Assembly (NCBI RefSeq): GCF_004010055.1 | Contig: NZ_RQVT01000050.1 | Location: 124,001-188,000 of the forward strand | Direction of reading: 5' to 3' | Length of the DNA stretch: 64,000 nt | Origin: Psychroflexus aestuariivivens | Lineage (GTDB): Bacteria > Bacteroidota > Bacteroidia > Flavobacteriales > Flavobacteriaceae | Part shown: in pieces, positions 18,398 through 27,888 of the stretch | Layout: each line of letters starts with the position of its first letter | How positions within the stretch are numbered: the stretch's first letter is position 1 | The notes under the pieces: model-generated | Told to the model about the DNA's origin: nothing | Database searches by the model: none | What the model saw: the letters and a program-made list of their open reading frames with translations, nothing else | Position numbers and translations under genes: made by a program

Positions 18398-18808
18398 TTA
18401 GCAATGCTCATTGTAAGCATCCATAAGATTGTCGGCAATCATTTCTGCGGGACGTCCTTCGATGTGGTGACGCTCTAACATGTGAACTAATTCGCCATCT
18501 TTGAATAATGCCATTGATGGAGAACTAGGTGGAAAAGGAATCATTTTGCCTCTAGCTTCGTCGGTCGCTTCTTTATCAACTCCGGCAAACACAGTAACCA
18601 AATGATCTGGTTTTTTGTTGTTTTCCAAAGATTTGATTGCGCCAGGTCTAGCATTAGCAGCAGCACATCCGCAAACGGAATTTACCACAACTAAAGTTGT
18701 GCCTTCTTTGGACAAAGCAACGTCAACATCGGCTTTGCTTTTCAATTCATCAAAACCTACAGCTGTAAGCTCCTGAGCCATTGGTTTTACTAATTCTGGT
18801 GGATACAT
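18398..18808 (-). CDS. Bacilliredoxin, BrxA/BrxB (YphP/YqiW) family
   Basis: Members reduce protein mixed disulfides with low-molecular-weight thiols or act as thiol-disulfide oxidoreductases. The protein is 136 residues from ATG at 18808, the family length, and has the active-site CGC motif (VVNSVCGCAAANARPG) and the conserved FPPSSPSMALF region. The frame is open to 18910, but the extra segment is not family-like and holds a candidate promoter. Bacteroidetes are not known to make bacillithiol uniformly, so the actual thiol partner is open. Confidence 0.9.
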   Translation of the reverse strand: MYPPELVKPMAQELTAVGFDELKSKADVDVALSKEGTTLVVVNSVCGCAAANARPGAIKSLENNKKPDHLVTVFAGVDKEATDEARGKMIPFPPSSPSMALFKDGELVHMLERHHIEGRPAEMIADNLMDAYNEHC

Positions 18809-18843
18809 ATCTTGTCTAGTTTTATTTATATTTAATTTGAATA

Positions 18844-18851
18844 CAAATGTA
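18844..18851 (-). promoter_or_regulatory. Candidate -7 element of the bacilliredoxin gene
   Basis: The minus strand reads TACATTTG, an exact TANNTTTG match 35 bases upstream of ATG 18808; it supports the short start. Confidence 0.4.
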
Positions 18852-18994
18852 TAAAAAATGGAATTTATCCACCTGAGTCTTAACACAATGATTATGATTG
18901 TTTGTGACACAAGGTTAATCTATCTTAAAATTCTGAAATTTAGCCCGAGATAAACCCCACAGGATTTTATATTTGCAGATATAATTTTATAGAT

Positions 18995-19750
18995 TTGAAG
19001 TGGATTGGTGCCATACTTGGCTTTATTTATTTTCGTTTTGGTGGAGCGATTTTAGGATTTATCTTAGGTTCTATTTTAGACCGCATTTTTCGTGGGTCTA
19101 GCGCCAAAAGTCGTCAAAACTCAGGTAGTTTTTTTGAACAAATTTTTCAAGAGCAGAAAGCCAGTGTTTCCCCTGGTGATTTTGAGTTGAATTTACTTTC
19201 ATTGTCATCGTTAGTTATCAAAGCAGATGGCAAAACTTCTCAGCGTGAACTGGATTATGTAAGGATGTATTTTGTACAAGCCTATGGAAAAGAACGCGCC
19301 AATGCAACTTTTAGAACTTTTAATGAAGTAATAAAAAATCGAGAGATTTCTGCTGAAAGGATTTGTGCTTTTTTGCGTCCACGCGTTCGTTATGAAGTTC
19401 GATTACAAATTTTACACTTTTTGTTCAACATTGCCATGGCCGACGGTCATGTTTCTGATTCCGAACTTAAAGTTTTGCTTCACATTTCTCAAAATTTGAG
19501 AATTGGTCATTCTGATTTTGAAAGCATCAAAGCTATGTTTTTCAAATCTGCCGATGATGCTTATAAAATTCTTGAAATTGAAAAATCAGCATCAGATTCT
19601 GAAATTAAAAAAGCTTATCGAAATATGGCAAAAAAATACCATCCAGACAAGTTGCAACATATGGATGAAGCCTACCAAAAAGGTGCTCAAGAGAAATTCA
19701 ACAAAGTTCAGGAGGCTTACGAGCAAATTCAGAAAGAACGTGGACTTTAG
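18995..19750 (+). CDS. DjlA-like co-chaperone with TerB and J domains
   Basis: This 251-residue protein has a glycine-rich N-terminal membrane segment (MKWIGAILGFIYFRFGGAIL), a TerB-like helical domain at about 55-165 and a C-terminal J domain at about 185-250 with the essential HPD in KKYHPDKLQ. The order matches DjlA, a membrane-anchored partner that stimulates DnaK. The start codon is TTG at 18995, chosen because the family N-terminus begins there and no ATG is nearby. It is convergent with recO, with one base between the stop codons. Confidence 0.82.
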   Translation: MKWIGAILGFIYFRFGGAILGFILGSILDRIFRGSSAKSRQNSGSFFEQIFQEQKASVSPGDFELNLLSLSSLVIKADGKTSQRELDYVRMYFVQAYGKERANATFRTFNEVIKNREISAERICAFLRPRVRYEVRLQILHFLFNIAMADGHVSDSELKVLLHISQNLRIGHSDFESIKAMFFKSADDAYKILEIEKSASDSEIKKAYRNMAKKYHPDKLQHMDEAYQKGAQEKFNKVQEAYEQIQKERGL

Positions 19751-19751
19751 T

Positions 19752-20474
19752 TTAAAATAATTGCTGTAGAATTTCCAAAGATTTTGGTTTTTTGAAACCT
19801 TGAAGTTGAAGTTCAAAATACAGCATCAGAAATTCTAAAAAAGCTTGACGTTTAGATTGATTCAGTTTTAAAGTTTCAACATTCGCATAAGATTTGTTTC
19901 CTTCAACCAAATATTTCAAAAGTTCTGAACTTTGGCTTTGAATACAGTATTTGTTCATCTCAATAGTTTCAAACCTGCCTTCCAAAAGATTGAAATAGGT
20001 TGCAATTTCATCTGATGCATCTGGATAAAATCCTAAAAAACGACTCAATTTCACTAAAAATAATAAGTGGAAATTTGCAAAATTAGGTGTTTCATCCAAT
20101 TCAATCATACTTTCTTCTAAAAATATAAATAAAGCCTCATTTTGTTCTTCTTCCTGAATAGCACTCTTCAAGATTTCTGACAAAAACATCAACATAGTAG
20201 ATTTATAAATATTACTATGCAAAGTTTTGTAAAGTTGGTAAACTTTGGCTTCCTTAATAAATTGAAGATTTTTCTGCTCTCGATGTGTGGCTTCCAACTC
20301 CAACAAACTGAGGTGTTGAAACATGGAAGTGCGCAATTTTCCTTTTTTAGATTTTCTGATACCACGAAGTAAGTACGAAGTCAAGCCTTGTTCTTTGGTA
20401 AAACATTTTGCAATCAAATCTGCTTCGCCAAACTTCAGCGTAGAAATGACAATAGCTTTGGTTTTGATTTGCAT
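19752..20474 (-). CDS. recO: DNA repair protein RecO
   Basis: RecO helps load RecA on gapped DNA with RecR. The 240-residue protein has the N-terminal OB fold (KAIVISTLKFGEADLIAKCF and YLLRGIRKSKKG) followed by a helical domain. I did not see the four-cysteine zinc site found in some RecO proteins. Its ATG overlaps the last base of the porZ-like gene upstream, an arrangement I recall from other Flavobacteria. Confidence 0.92.
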   Translation of the reverse strand: MQIKTKAIVISTLKFGEADLIAKCFTKEQGLTSYLLRGIRKSKKGKLRTSMFQHLSLLELEATHREQKNLQFIKEAKVYQLYKTLHSNIYKSTMLMFLSEILKSAIQEEEQNEALFIFLEESMIELDETPNFANFHLLFLVKLSRFLGFYPDASDEIATYFNLLEGRFETIEMNKYCIQSQSSELLKYLVEGNKSYANVETLKLNQSKRQAFLEFLMLYFELQLQGFKKPKSLEILQQLF

Positions 20475-22771
20475 CAGCGAATAATCATGATTTTACCAAC
20501 TTTGGTTTCTTCCTGGTCTTCACCTGTAACAATGATTAAATACACGCCAGAAGCCACTTTGTGTCGACCGAAAGCGCGTGTGTCCCATTCTAAAGTTCCG
20601 CCATCTACAAAATCTTCATAAACCAAATTGCCCGTAATATCGGTAATCTTTACATTCGCGTTGTCAATTAGCCCGTCAATAGTTACCAAGCCTGTGTAGT
20701 TCGGTCGAACCGGATTAGGATAAGCACGTAAATTGTCTAAGTTTTCGTTAGTTCCTGTTATTCTACTGGAATAGGACAACAAACCGCTTGTGGTGCCAAA
20801 ATACACACGACCAGAAACTTGATCTACGGCTACACTTCTAACGCTATTCGTTGGTAAAGGAGAATTGTTTTGATTGAAAATATTCAAAATATCTTGCCCA
20901 TTGGGAGACACTTGAAAAACTCCAGAATCTGCAGTAGCTATCCATTTATTGTTCGCACCATCAACCGCAATATCAGTTATGAATTGTTCAAAAAGTAATT
21001 CTTGTGGCAGCCCGTCAACATCTTCTATGATAATCGGGAAAACGTTTACGTTAGGTTCTTCATTGAAAATTCCAGAAGGATTGGACATCACGCGCAAACC
21101 TGCCTGTGTACCAATCCACAATCTAGAAGTTTGATCGAATACTAAAGCCGTAATATTTGGATTTTCGTTGAAGGTATCCGGAAAATCGACCCCTTGAACG
21201 CTACTTGCAATGGCAGCAGCAGAATTCGTACTACTGTTGTAAGCTATAATTCCTTTTTTCAATGTTCCTAAATAAACATTGTTATTTCTGTCTACAACGA
21301 GTTTAGCAGAAAGTGTTTGCGTAGGATTTGTCACGCCTTCAGAAGTATCTGGCGTAAAAAAACTACCGTCTGCATTCAGTCTTTTAATTTGGTGTTCTGT
21401 GAGTGAATTTGAAAAATACAAGTTGCCTTGACTATCAAAAGCACTGGCCCCAATTCTGTTGTCATTTTCGTTGCTTGGCACACCTTCTATATTACTATTT
21501 GAAGAGTCATATTGTTGAATTAAAGTATTATTTTCTATCTCCAATAAGCCATCAAAATAACTACTAACAAATACTCTAGACGGATTAGAAGAGTCGATAG
21601 CAACATCTGAAAGTTCACTAGCATTATTCAAGTCTTCTACAGGAATATTAATCCAATCTTCTCCTACCAAATGGCTTAAACCACGCTCATTAATTCCACC
21701 AGGATACGGATTTAAAAATTGCGAATACTCACCGTAAGTCACCCATAATTCATTGGGAATAGCGCTTAAACTAAACACACGATTGAATAATGGTCCATCT
21801 GGACTAAGAGGTATAAATTGATCTGATCCGTTATTTAGAAATTGTAATAAGCCTAAGTTTTTATGACCAAGATAAATTTGATTATTGTTAGAAATAGCTG
21901 TGTTTAACTCTAAGTCTTCATTCAGCAAATTATTCACAAAAGCTTCAAGATTGAGTTGCGAATTATAGGACTGAACTAAATTTGAAGATGAAATAACCAA
22001 CTGACCTCCACTTACATTGAAACCAGTAACTTCACTGCTAAAAGAAGTTAACTGCACAAGGTTTGAATTATTGATTCTAAAGATGCGATTGTCATTTCGT
22101 AAAGTAAAAATTTGATCATTAAAGTTCAAAATTCCTTTCCAGTTTCCAACAAAATCGGTTTGCCAAGATTGAAAGTTTATCAAATTTGGACTATTAACGT
22201 TTGCACTTCTTATACCATTTTGAGTAGTTGCCGCATAAATTCTTCCATTGGAAACCGTTGTTTGTTTCACTTCAATTTGACCACCATTTTCTCCAATAAA
22301 ATAAGAATCATTGAACTCTAAATTAGCCAAATCGTATTCAGAAATACCAAAATCTGTGGAAATAAACAATCGACCTTCATATTCATAAAAATGGTTGATG
22401 CGTTTTTGGTTCGGAGAAATCGATACTTTTTCTAAAATATCTACAACACTCAAAATATTTTGATTATTCTCCATTACAATTTGAACCAGACCATTTTCGT
22501 AACCGACACAAATTAAACCATAATCTTCAGAATAATGAATCTTAGAAATCTGTTCTCCAGAAATTCCTTGAATTGAAGATAAAATTTCTGTGGTTTGAGA
22601 AAATGGGTTGTAAATGAAAATTGCATTTTCAGCAGCGGCAAAAATTCTATCATCTCCTTCAGTAAGATCCGTAATGTTTAAATAAGAGAAATGACCTTTC
22701 CAGTTTTGTGAAAAGTCTTGCGCATTAATGCCAATGGTGAAAAAAAATAATAAAAAAATAATCTGTTTCAT
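20474..22771 (-). CDS. porZ: PorZ-like T9SS beta-propeller protein
   Basis: In Porphyromonas, PorZ is a surface component of the type IX secretion attachment complex that delivers anionic lipopolysaccharide to cargo. The protein (765 residues from ATG 22771) has a signal peptide (MKQIIFLLFFFTIGINAQ), two stretches of propeller repeats (for example RIFAAAENAIFIYNP and NNVYLGTLKKGIIAYN), and a C-terminal sorting-type domain (LRAYPNPVRPNYTG through GVYLIIVTG). I chose the second ATG because the signal peptide starts there. The overlap with recO is typical of the flavobacterial version, and the assignment rests partly on this synteny. Confidence 0.8.
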   Translation of the reverse strand: MKQIIFLLFFFTIGINAQDFSQNWKGHFSYLNITDLTEGDDRIFAAAENAIFIYNPFSQTTEILSSIQGISGEQISKIHYSEDYGLICVGYENGLVQIVMENNQNILSVVDILEKVSISPNQKRINHFYEYEGRLFISTDFGISEYDLANLEFNDSYFIGENGGQIEVKQTTVSNGRIYAATTQNGIRSANVNSPNLINFQSWQTDFVGNWKGILNFNDQIFTLRNDNRIFRINNSNLVQLTSFSSEVTGFNVSGGQLVISSSNLVQSYNSQLNLEAFVNNLLNEDLELNTAISNNNQIYLGHKNLGLLQFLNNGSDQFIPLSPDGPLFNRVFSLSAIPNELWVTYGEYSQFLNPYPGGINERGLSHLVGEDWINIPVEDLNNASELSDVAIDSSNPSRVFVSSYFDGLLEIENNTLIQQYDSSNSNIEGVPSNENDNRIGASAFDSQGNLYFSNSLTEHQIKRLNADGSFFTPDTSEGVTNPTQTLSAKLVVDRNNNVYLGTLKKGIIAYNSSTNSAAAIASSVQGVDFPDTFNENPNITALVFDQTSRLWIGTQAGLRVMSNPSGIFNEEPNVNVFPIIIEDVDGLPQELLFEQFITDIAVDGANNKWIATADSGVFQVSPNGQDILNIFNQNNSPLPTNSVRSVAVDQVSGRVYFGTTSGLLSYSSRITGTNENLDNLRAYPNPVRPNYTGLVTIDGLIDNANVKITDITGNLVYEDFVDGGTLEWDTRAFGRHKVASGVYLIIVTGEDQEETKVGKIMIIR

Positions 22772-22816
22772 AAGTAATTCATCATGGTTCAAAACTGATA
22801 AATGTTTGGTTTATTG

Positions 22817-22824
22817 CAAAAGTA
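22817..22824 (-). promoter_or_regulatory. Candidate -7 element of porZ-recO
   Basis: The minus strand reads TACTTTTG (TANNTTTG) 45 bases upstream of ATG 22771. There is no clear TTG upstream. Confidence 0.35.
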
Positions 22825-22835
22825 AGGCGAGTTTT

Positions 22836-22877
22836 CTAATAAAATAAAGCCTGTTAAAAATTAATTCAACAGGCTTT
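22836..22877 (-). terminator. Intrinsic terminator of gdhA
   Basis: On the minus strand AAAGCCTGTT pairs with AACAGGCTTT across a 12-base loop and is followed by ATTTTATT. It separates gdhA from porZ. Confidence 0.75.
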
Positions 22878-22902
22878 TAATATTAAAATTTCTTAGATAT
22901 AT

Positions 22903-24246
22903 TTATACAGCACCTTGTGCTATCATAGCATCTGCAACTTTTACGAATCCAGCGATATTAGCGCCTTTCACGTAATCAACATAACCGCTTTCATCTTTTC
23001 CAAAAGTGACACAAGCTTCATGAATATCGCCCATAATGGTTTTGAGTTTAGCATCCACTTCTTCTGCGGTCCAATTGTAACGCATAGAGTTTTGTGACAT
23101 TTCCAAACCTGAGACTGCTACACCGCCAGCATTTGAAGCTTTTCCTGGAGAAAATAATATTTTATTTTTGTGGAAAACTTCTATAGCTTCTGGTGTACAA
23201 GGCATATTTGCACCTTCACCGACTAAAATACAGCCGTTTTTGACCAATACTTTAGCATCTTCTTCTTTTAGTTCGTTTTGAGTTGCACATGGCAAAGCAA
23301 TATCTGCTATTTCATGCCAAGGCGTTTTGCCTTCTACATATTGGGCATTTGGATAAGCATTCAAATATTCTTTGATTCGACCTCGCTTTTCATTTTTCAA
23401 TGTCATAACGAAAGACAATTTATTCTGATCTATTCCTTCGGCGTCATAAATATAACCACTAGAATCTGACATCGTCAAGATTTTTGCACCCAACTCTATC
23501 GCTTTTTCAGCAGCATATTGCGCTACATTTCCTGAGCCAGAAATCAAAACAGTTTTATTTTCTAAAGTGTCATTTTGAGTCTCAAGCATGTGTTTTGTGA
23601 AATACACATTACCATAACCTGTGGCTTCTGGACGAATTAGAGAGCCACCAAAAGAATGACCTTTTCCTGTTAGAATTCCAGTAAATTCATTTTGAATTCT
23701 TTTGTATTGTCCAAACATATATCCGACTTCTCTGCCGCCAACACCAATATCTCCAGCAGGAACATCAGTATTATTACCGATATGTCGATAAAGTTCTGTG
23801 ATGAAACTTTGACAAAAACGCATCACTTCGTTGTCAGATTTTCCTTTAGGATCGAAGTCTGCTCCGCCTTTTCCACCGCCCATTGGCAAAGTGGTCAAAC
23901 TATTTTTGAAAACTTGCTCGAAAGCTAAAAATTTAAGAATACTCAAATTCACCGATGGGTGAAATCTCAAACCACCTTTGTATGGTCCAATTGCAGAATT
24001 CATTTGAATTCTATAACCGCGATTTACTTGAATTTCGCCATTATCGTCTAACCATGTGACACGAAACATTATGACACGTTCTGGTTCAACCATGCGCTCC
24101 AAAAGTTTGTGGTTTTGGTATTTTTTATTGTTTGCCATAAATGGAATAATTGCCTCAGCAACTTCCTCTACAGCTTGGATAAATTCTGGTTGATTTGGGT
24201 TTCTCTCGGAAACTTTATCTAAAAAGCCTTTGATTTCTGTATCCAT
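22903..24246 (-). CDS. gdhA: NADP-type glutamate dehydrogenase
   Basis: The enzyme makes glutamate from 2-oxoglutarate and ammonia. From ATG 24246 it has 447 residues, the length of the hexameric NADP-type class. The substrate-binding block YKGGLRFHPSVN and the catalytic-lysine motif PMGGGKGGADFDPKG are present, with DVPAGDIGVGGREVGYMFGQ following. A frame start six bases upstream is TTG and less likely. It forms a single-gene unit with a terminator downstream. Confidence 0.93.
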   Translation of the reverse strand: MDTEIKGFLDKVSERNPNQPEFIQAVEEVAEAIIPFMANNKKYQNHKLLERMVEPERVIMFRVTWLDDNGEIQVNRGYRIQMNSAIGPYKGGLRFHPSVNLSILKFLAFEQVFKNSLTTLPMGGGKGGADFDPKGKSDNEVMRFCQSFITELYRHIGNNTDVPAGDIGVGGREVGYMFGQYKRIQNEFTGILTGKGHSFGGSLIRPEATGYGNVYFTKHMLETQNDTLENKTVLISGSGNVAQYAAEKAIELGAKILTMSDSSGYIYDAEGIDQNKLSFVMTLKNEKRGRIKEYLNAYPNAQYVEGKTPWHEIADIALPCATQNELKEEDAKVLVKNGCILVGEGANMPCTPEAIEVFHKNKILFSPGKASNAGGVAVSGLEMSQNSMRYNWTAEEVDAKLKTIMGDIHEACVTFGKDESGYVDYVKGANIAGFVKVADAMIAQGAV

Positions 24247-24287
24247 TTTCAAATTCTTATTTATAGGTTGAATTATTAAAATTTTCG

Positions 24288-24295
24288 CAAAGATA
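24288..24295 (-). promoter_or_regulatory. Candidate -7 element of gdhA
   Basis: The minus strand reads TATCTTTG, an exact TANNTTTG match 41 bases upstream of ATG 24246. Confidence 0.35.
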
Positions 24296-24535
24296 ATATT
24301 TCATTATTAGAGATAGCTTAAAAATTCATTAATATTCTTGGTTTGAGATAGAAAATCTTTAACATAATGATGAAGTTACAAAAATATATTTATAACTCCT
24401 GATTCTACTCATTTTCGGTAGCCAAAAATTATATTTTGAGATTTTAAATTTAATAGGATTCTAATGAGCGATTCAAAATTCTTTTGCTCTTTTCAATTTG
24501 AGCAGCAATCTTCTATCTTAGCGAAAATAATTCTT

Positions 24536-25345
24536 ATGAAATCGCTTCGATTTTTATTATTAGTTTCAATTTTTTTCTTTGAAATCGCCTTTGCACAAGT
24601 CAGTTTGGCATCTTGGAATATTAAAGATTTTGGACAGTCGAAATCGGAGGAAGAAATAGCATTCATCTCCGAAACTCTCAAAGATTTTGATATCGTGGCA
24701 ATACAAGAAGTGGTTGCGGGTCCTGGCGGAGCAAAAGCTGTAGCACTTTTGGCCGATGCCTTGAACCGAAGTGGTGCCAAGTGGGATTATGCAATCAGTA
24801 ATCCTACGCAAAGTTCACCATATCGAAGTGAACGCTACGCTTTTCTCTGGAAACCTTCTGTTGTAAAATTGAAAAAGAAAGCGTTTTTGGAGCAAAACTA
24901 TGTTAAGGAAATCGATCGTGAACCTTTTGTGGCTGAATTTGAATACAACAAGCAATCATTTTTTGTGTTCAGTATGCATGCTTTACCCAAAAGTAAGCAG
25001 CCAGAAAAAGACTTGAAATATTTTAAATTTTTTCCAAAAATTTATTCTGAAGAACGGCTCATTTTTTTAGGAGATTTCAACTTGCCATCTTCACATTCAG
25101 TATTCAATCCTTTAAAATCCATGTTGTATTTACCAATAATGGAAAACCAAAAAACTTCTTTGCGCACCAAATGCATTCAAGGTGATTGCTTAGCTTCTGA
25201 ATACGACCACATCTTTTTGAAACCGTCTGAAATTCAAGTTTTAGATTGTGGCGTTATTCATTTTTATTTGAGCTTTGATGATCTTAAAACCGCACGTAAA
25301 ATTTCTGATCATATTCCAGTTTGGATGCGGTTTAGTTTGAATTAA
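24536..25345 (+). CDS. Exported endonuclease/exonuclease/phosphatase-fold protein
   Basis: The 269-residue protein starts with a signal peptide (MKSLRFLLLVSIFFFEIAFA) and then shows the EEP-fold motifs: ASWNIKDFG, DIVAIQEV (catalytic glutamate), FLGDFNLPS and a terminal SDHIPVW histidine. It could be a secreted DNase or a phosphoesterase; the fold does not decide. I chose ATG 24536 because the signal peptide begins there, although the frame is open from 24464. Small size and absence of a sorting domain suggest a periplasmic product. Confidence 0.8.
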   Translation: MKSLRFLLLVSIFFFEIAFAQVSLASWNIKDFGQSKSEEEIAFISETLKDFDIVAIQEVVAGPGGAKAVALLADALNRSGAKWDYAISNPTQSSPYRSERYAFLWKPSVVKLKKKAFLEQNYVKEIDREPFVAEFEYNKQSFFVFSMHALPKSKQPEKDLKYFKFFPKIYSEERLIFLGDFNLPSSHSVFNPLKSMLYLPIMENQKTSLRTKCIQGDCLASEYDHIFLKPSEIQVLDCGVIHFYLSFDDLKTARKISDHIPVWMRFSLN

Positions 25346-25447
25346 AATCTTTCTGTTTTGAAAAAAATTTAGTTAGTTAATATTAAAGTTGTTTTTTTTG
25401 AAAATACCAAAACCTTTATTTTCTAAAATCCTTTTCTGAATTCAAAT

Positions 25448-25472
25448 TTGTTCATAAAGTATATTATTTTTG
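25448..25472 (+). promoter_or_regulatory. Candidate promoter of the amino-acid permease
   Basis: TATTTTTG at 25465-25472 matches TANNTTTG exactly. A TTTG ends at 25450, only 14 bases upstream. It lies before ATG 25528 and argues against the TTG start at 25480. Confidence 0.4.
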
Positions 25473-25527
25473 AAGATGATTGGTTTTAAACTCAGATGAT
25501 TCCAAACAGATTATTCAAATCTTAGAT

Positions 25528-26766
25528 ATGGGTAAAAAAAAGCTTAAAAAGACTCTTGGTTTATTAGACATTTTGATGTTTGGTATAGGCGGTATTGTTG
25601 GAGCTGGCATTTACGCAATTATTGGAGAAGCCGCAGCGCTTAGCGGCAATATGCTTTGGCTTAGTTTTATCATCGCGGCTTGCATAGCTTTACTTACTGG
25701 ACTAAGTTATGCTGAATTTGTCAGCAGATTCCCTGATTCTGGCGGAAGCTTTGAATATATAAAGCAAAGTTTGGGGCAAAAATCAGCTTTATTCATGTCA
25801 ATTTTTATGATTTTTACTGGAGTTGTAGCAGCTGCCGCTATTGCTATTAGTTTTGCGAGTTACTTGACAAGACTTTGGGAATTTCCTTCATGGATTATCG
25901 TAATTGGTGTGATTGGCCTAATGGCTATATTTAATATTTTCGGAGCCAAATACAGTTCTTATTACAATTCCCTTGCTACAGTGATAACTATTGGTGGTCT
26001 GGCAGTAGTAATAGCTTTTTGCCTACCTGAAATTGGTAAAACTGATCTCACGAAACTCAATGATGCCGGATGGAACGGTGTTGTGGCTGCAAGTGCTTTA
26101 ATTTTCTTTAGTTTTATTGGTTTTGAAGACTTGGTCAAAATGGCTGAAGAAACGAAAAATCCTAAGAAAGTTATGCCTAAAGGTGTCTTGTTAAGCGGAT
26201 TGATTGTACTAGTTATTTATGTACTCATTGCCCTAAGTTCAGTTAGCGTTCTTGACTGGAAGGAACTTGCAAACGCAGAAGGACCACTTGCCGCAGTAAT
26301 TGAAACCAAATTGGGCTCAATCGGCGCAACAGGACTTGTTGTCGTCGCATTATTTGCAACCAGCAAAACCATTTTGAGTAATATTTTGGGGACTTCCCGG
26401 TTACTTTATGATGTTGCCAGAGATAGTGACATCGATTGGCTTAAAAAATTCACTACAATTTCTGGTATTGGAAATGCTCCAAATTATGCAATTATAGCAA
26501 TTACCATCGTCGCTATTGCGTTTGGATTGCTTGGTGATTTAAAATTGGTGGCTAGCATCAGTAATGTTTTTATTTTTATTGTCTTTGGAATTGTCAATTT
26601 TTCGTTAATCGTTTTTCGATATAAGAATAGAAAAAGTAAACAAAAAGCAGCTTTTCATATTCCATTGAATATATTGAACATACCGATACCAACTGTTTTA
26701 GCATTGGCAACTATTATAGTTCTTTTTGGGTATAATATTTATAACTTAGCTCAGGGCAATTTGTGA
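25528..26766 (+). CDS. APC-superfamily amino-acid permease
   Basis: A 412-residue inner-membrane transporter with about twelve helices. The first helix holds the family motif GIGGIVGAGIYAIIG, which binds the amino-acid backbone, and ALIFFSFIGFEDLVKMAEETKNP marks the helix 6 region. The substrate is unknown; the cationic amino-acid transporter branch of APC looks closest. I chose ATG 25528 (MGKKKLKKTLGLLD) over a TTG at 25480. The gene stands alone and shares a bidirectional terminator with the convergent dodecin. Confidence 0.88.
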   Translation: MGKKKLKKTLGLLDILMFGIGGIVGAGIYAIIGEAAALSGNMLWLSFIIAACIALLTGLSYAEFVSRFPDSGGSFEYIKQSLGQKSALFMSIFMIFTGVVAAAAIAISFASYLTRLWEFPSWIIVIGVIGLMAIFNIFGAKYSSYYNSLATVITIGGLAVVIAFCLPEIGKTDLTKLNDAGWNGVVAASALIFFSFIGFEDLVKMAEETKNPKKVMPKGVLLSGLIVLVIYVLIALSSVSVLDWKELANAEGPLAAVIETKLGSIGATGLVVVALFATSKTILSNILGTSRLLYDVARDSDIDWLKKFTTISGIGNAPNYAIIAITIVAIAFGLLGDLKLVASISNVFIFIVFGIVNFSLIVFRYKNRKSKQKAAFHIPLNILNIPIPTVLALATIIVLFGYNIYNLAQGNL

Positions 26767-26820
26767 AAATTACTAAGGTTTTGAATTAATATCATTGGAT
26801 GACTAAAACCTTTTAAACAA

Positions 26821-26867
26821 AAAATAGGGTAAATATTAATCAAATAATATTTACCCTATTTTTTATT
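26821..26867. terminator. Bidirectional terminator between permease and dodecin
   Basis: A perfect 17-base stem starting AAAATAGGGTAAATATT with an 8-base loop is flanked by T runs on both strands, suitable for ending both convergent genes. Confidence 0.85.
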
Positions 26868-26880
26868 AGACTCCTATTAT

Positions 26881-27084
26881 TTAACTTTCTAATTCGAAAG
26901 AGATTTTTGCATTTACTGCAAAGGAAACAATACGATCTCCCGTAACATTAGCATTCATTTCTTTCACATAAACTGATTTTATGTTTTTCACACTTTTGGA
27001 AGCCTCAATTACGGCATTTCTAGTTGCGTCATCGAAACTTTCATTAGAACTTGCAATTACTTCTATAACTTTTACAATACTCAT
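26881..27084 (-). CDS. Dodecin family protein
   Basis: Dodecins are about 67-residue proteins that assemble into dodecamers storing flavin or CoA. This one has 67 residues with the usual one-helix, three-strand pattern: VKVIEVIASSNESFDDA, helix AVIEASKSV, then VKEMNANV and INF-like strands ending in SFELES. The flavin-stacking tryptophan common in archaeal dodecins is absent, as in many bacterial ones. Confidence 0.9.
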   Translation of the reverse strand: MSIVKVIEVIASSNESFDDATRNAVIEASKSVKNIKSVYVKEMNANVTGDRIVSFAVNAKISFELES

Positions 27085-27616
27085 AATTTAATGTTTTAAT
27101 GGTTATAGCTCTAAATTAAATAAAGAATATAGTTTGCCGAAGAATTTAACAAAATATAACGAAAAGTGAAATCATTAATCTTAATAAAACATGAAAAATT
27201 ATTTTAAATCAACACCAGAGATGTTTGCAATTAAACTTTAATCGAATGAAAACCAAAGTGTTTCACCTTACATTGAAGTTATCACATCAATAATGACTGA
27301 AAAAACATTCGTTTAACCTGAATTTAATACAAAGAATTTAGGTTCAATAAGTTAATCAAGAAAAGAAAGTCTTCTGAAATCTATTAAACTGAAACAACTT
27401 TAAGTCCTTCTTACTCCAATTTAAAAGGTGTTTGTTTCAACTAAAAAAACAACAGATTTGGTGTTTATAAATTGAAGACAAATCAAAAAAACTCGAACTT
27501 TATTACTCAGTCTAGGCTTAATCTTATAATTTTACATAATAATTCTTTTATTGGTTTCGTGAATTATTTCAACACGAGGTCAGCCTTTAAATAGAGAATT
27601 TGTCCAAAATCATCTT
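27085..27616. other. Gene-poor stretch
   Basis: About 530 bases with no convincing gene on either strand. There is no tRNA-like fold, strong hairpin or long repeat that I could find by eye. Base composition is very AT-rich, and short stop-broken frames dominate. It could hold the dodecin promoter and an unrecognised small RNA, or be decayed sequence; I cannot tell. Confidence 0.5.
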
Positions 27617-27799
27617 ATGGAAATGACTTTACTAGCACTTTTACCGTTGTTTTTTTTAGTATTGAGCCATAGATTGAAATTTTTATCCAAAGCCATAAAA
27701 TCTCAAAAATCAAAAACAATCTTAGCTGAAATCCTACTCTCATCATGTCTTCTAGTAATAGCGGGGTTTATGCTTTATTTATTGACTTTTGAGTCCTAG
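27617..27799 (+). CDS. Possible small membrane protein
   Basis: A 60-residue frame with two hydrophobic segments (LLALLPLFFLVLS and LLSSCLLVIAGFMLYLLTF) joined by a basic loop rich in K and S. Nothing identifies a family. It lies alone in a gene-poor region, just before the broken DUF6090 gene and on its strand. The two-helix pattern with a positive loop supports a real protein, but a chance frame is also possible. Confidence 0.35.
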   Translation: MEMTLLALLPLFFLVLSHRLKFLSKAIKSQKSKTILAEILLSSCLLVIAGFMLYLLTFES

Positions 27800-27888
27800 G
27801 TTCTAAAAACGCCAAATCTTCATATCTGAGTTGGTTTTGCTTTACAAATTAGTTTAAGTACTTTTAATGAATATTAGAAACTTGATTT

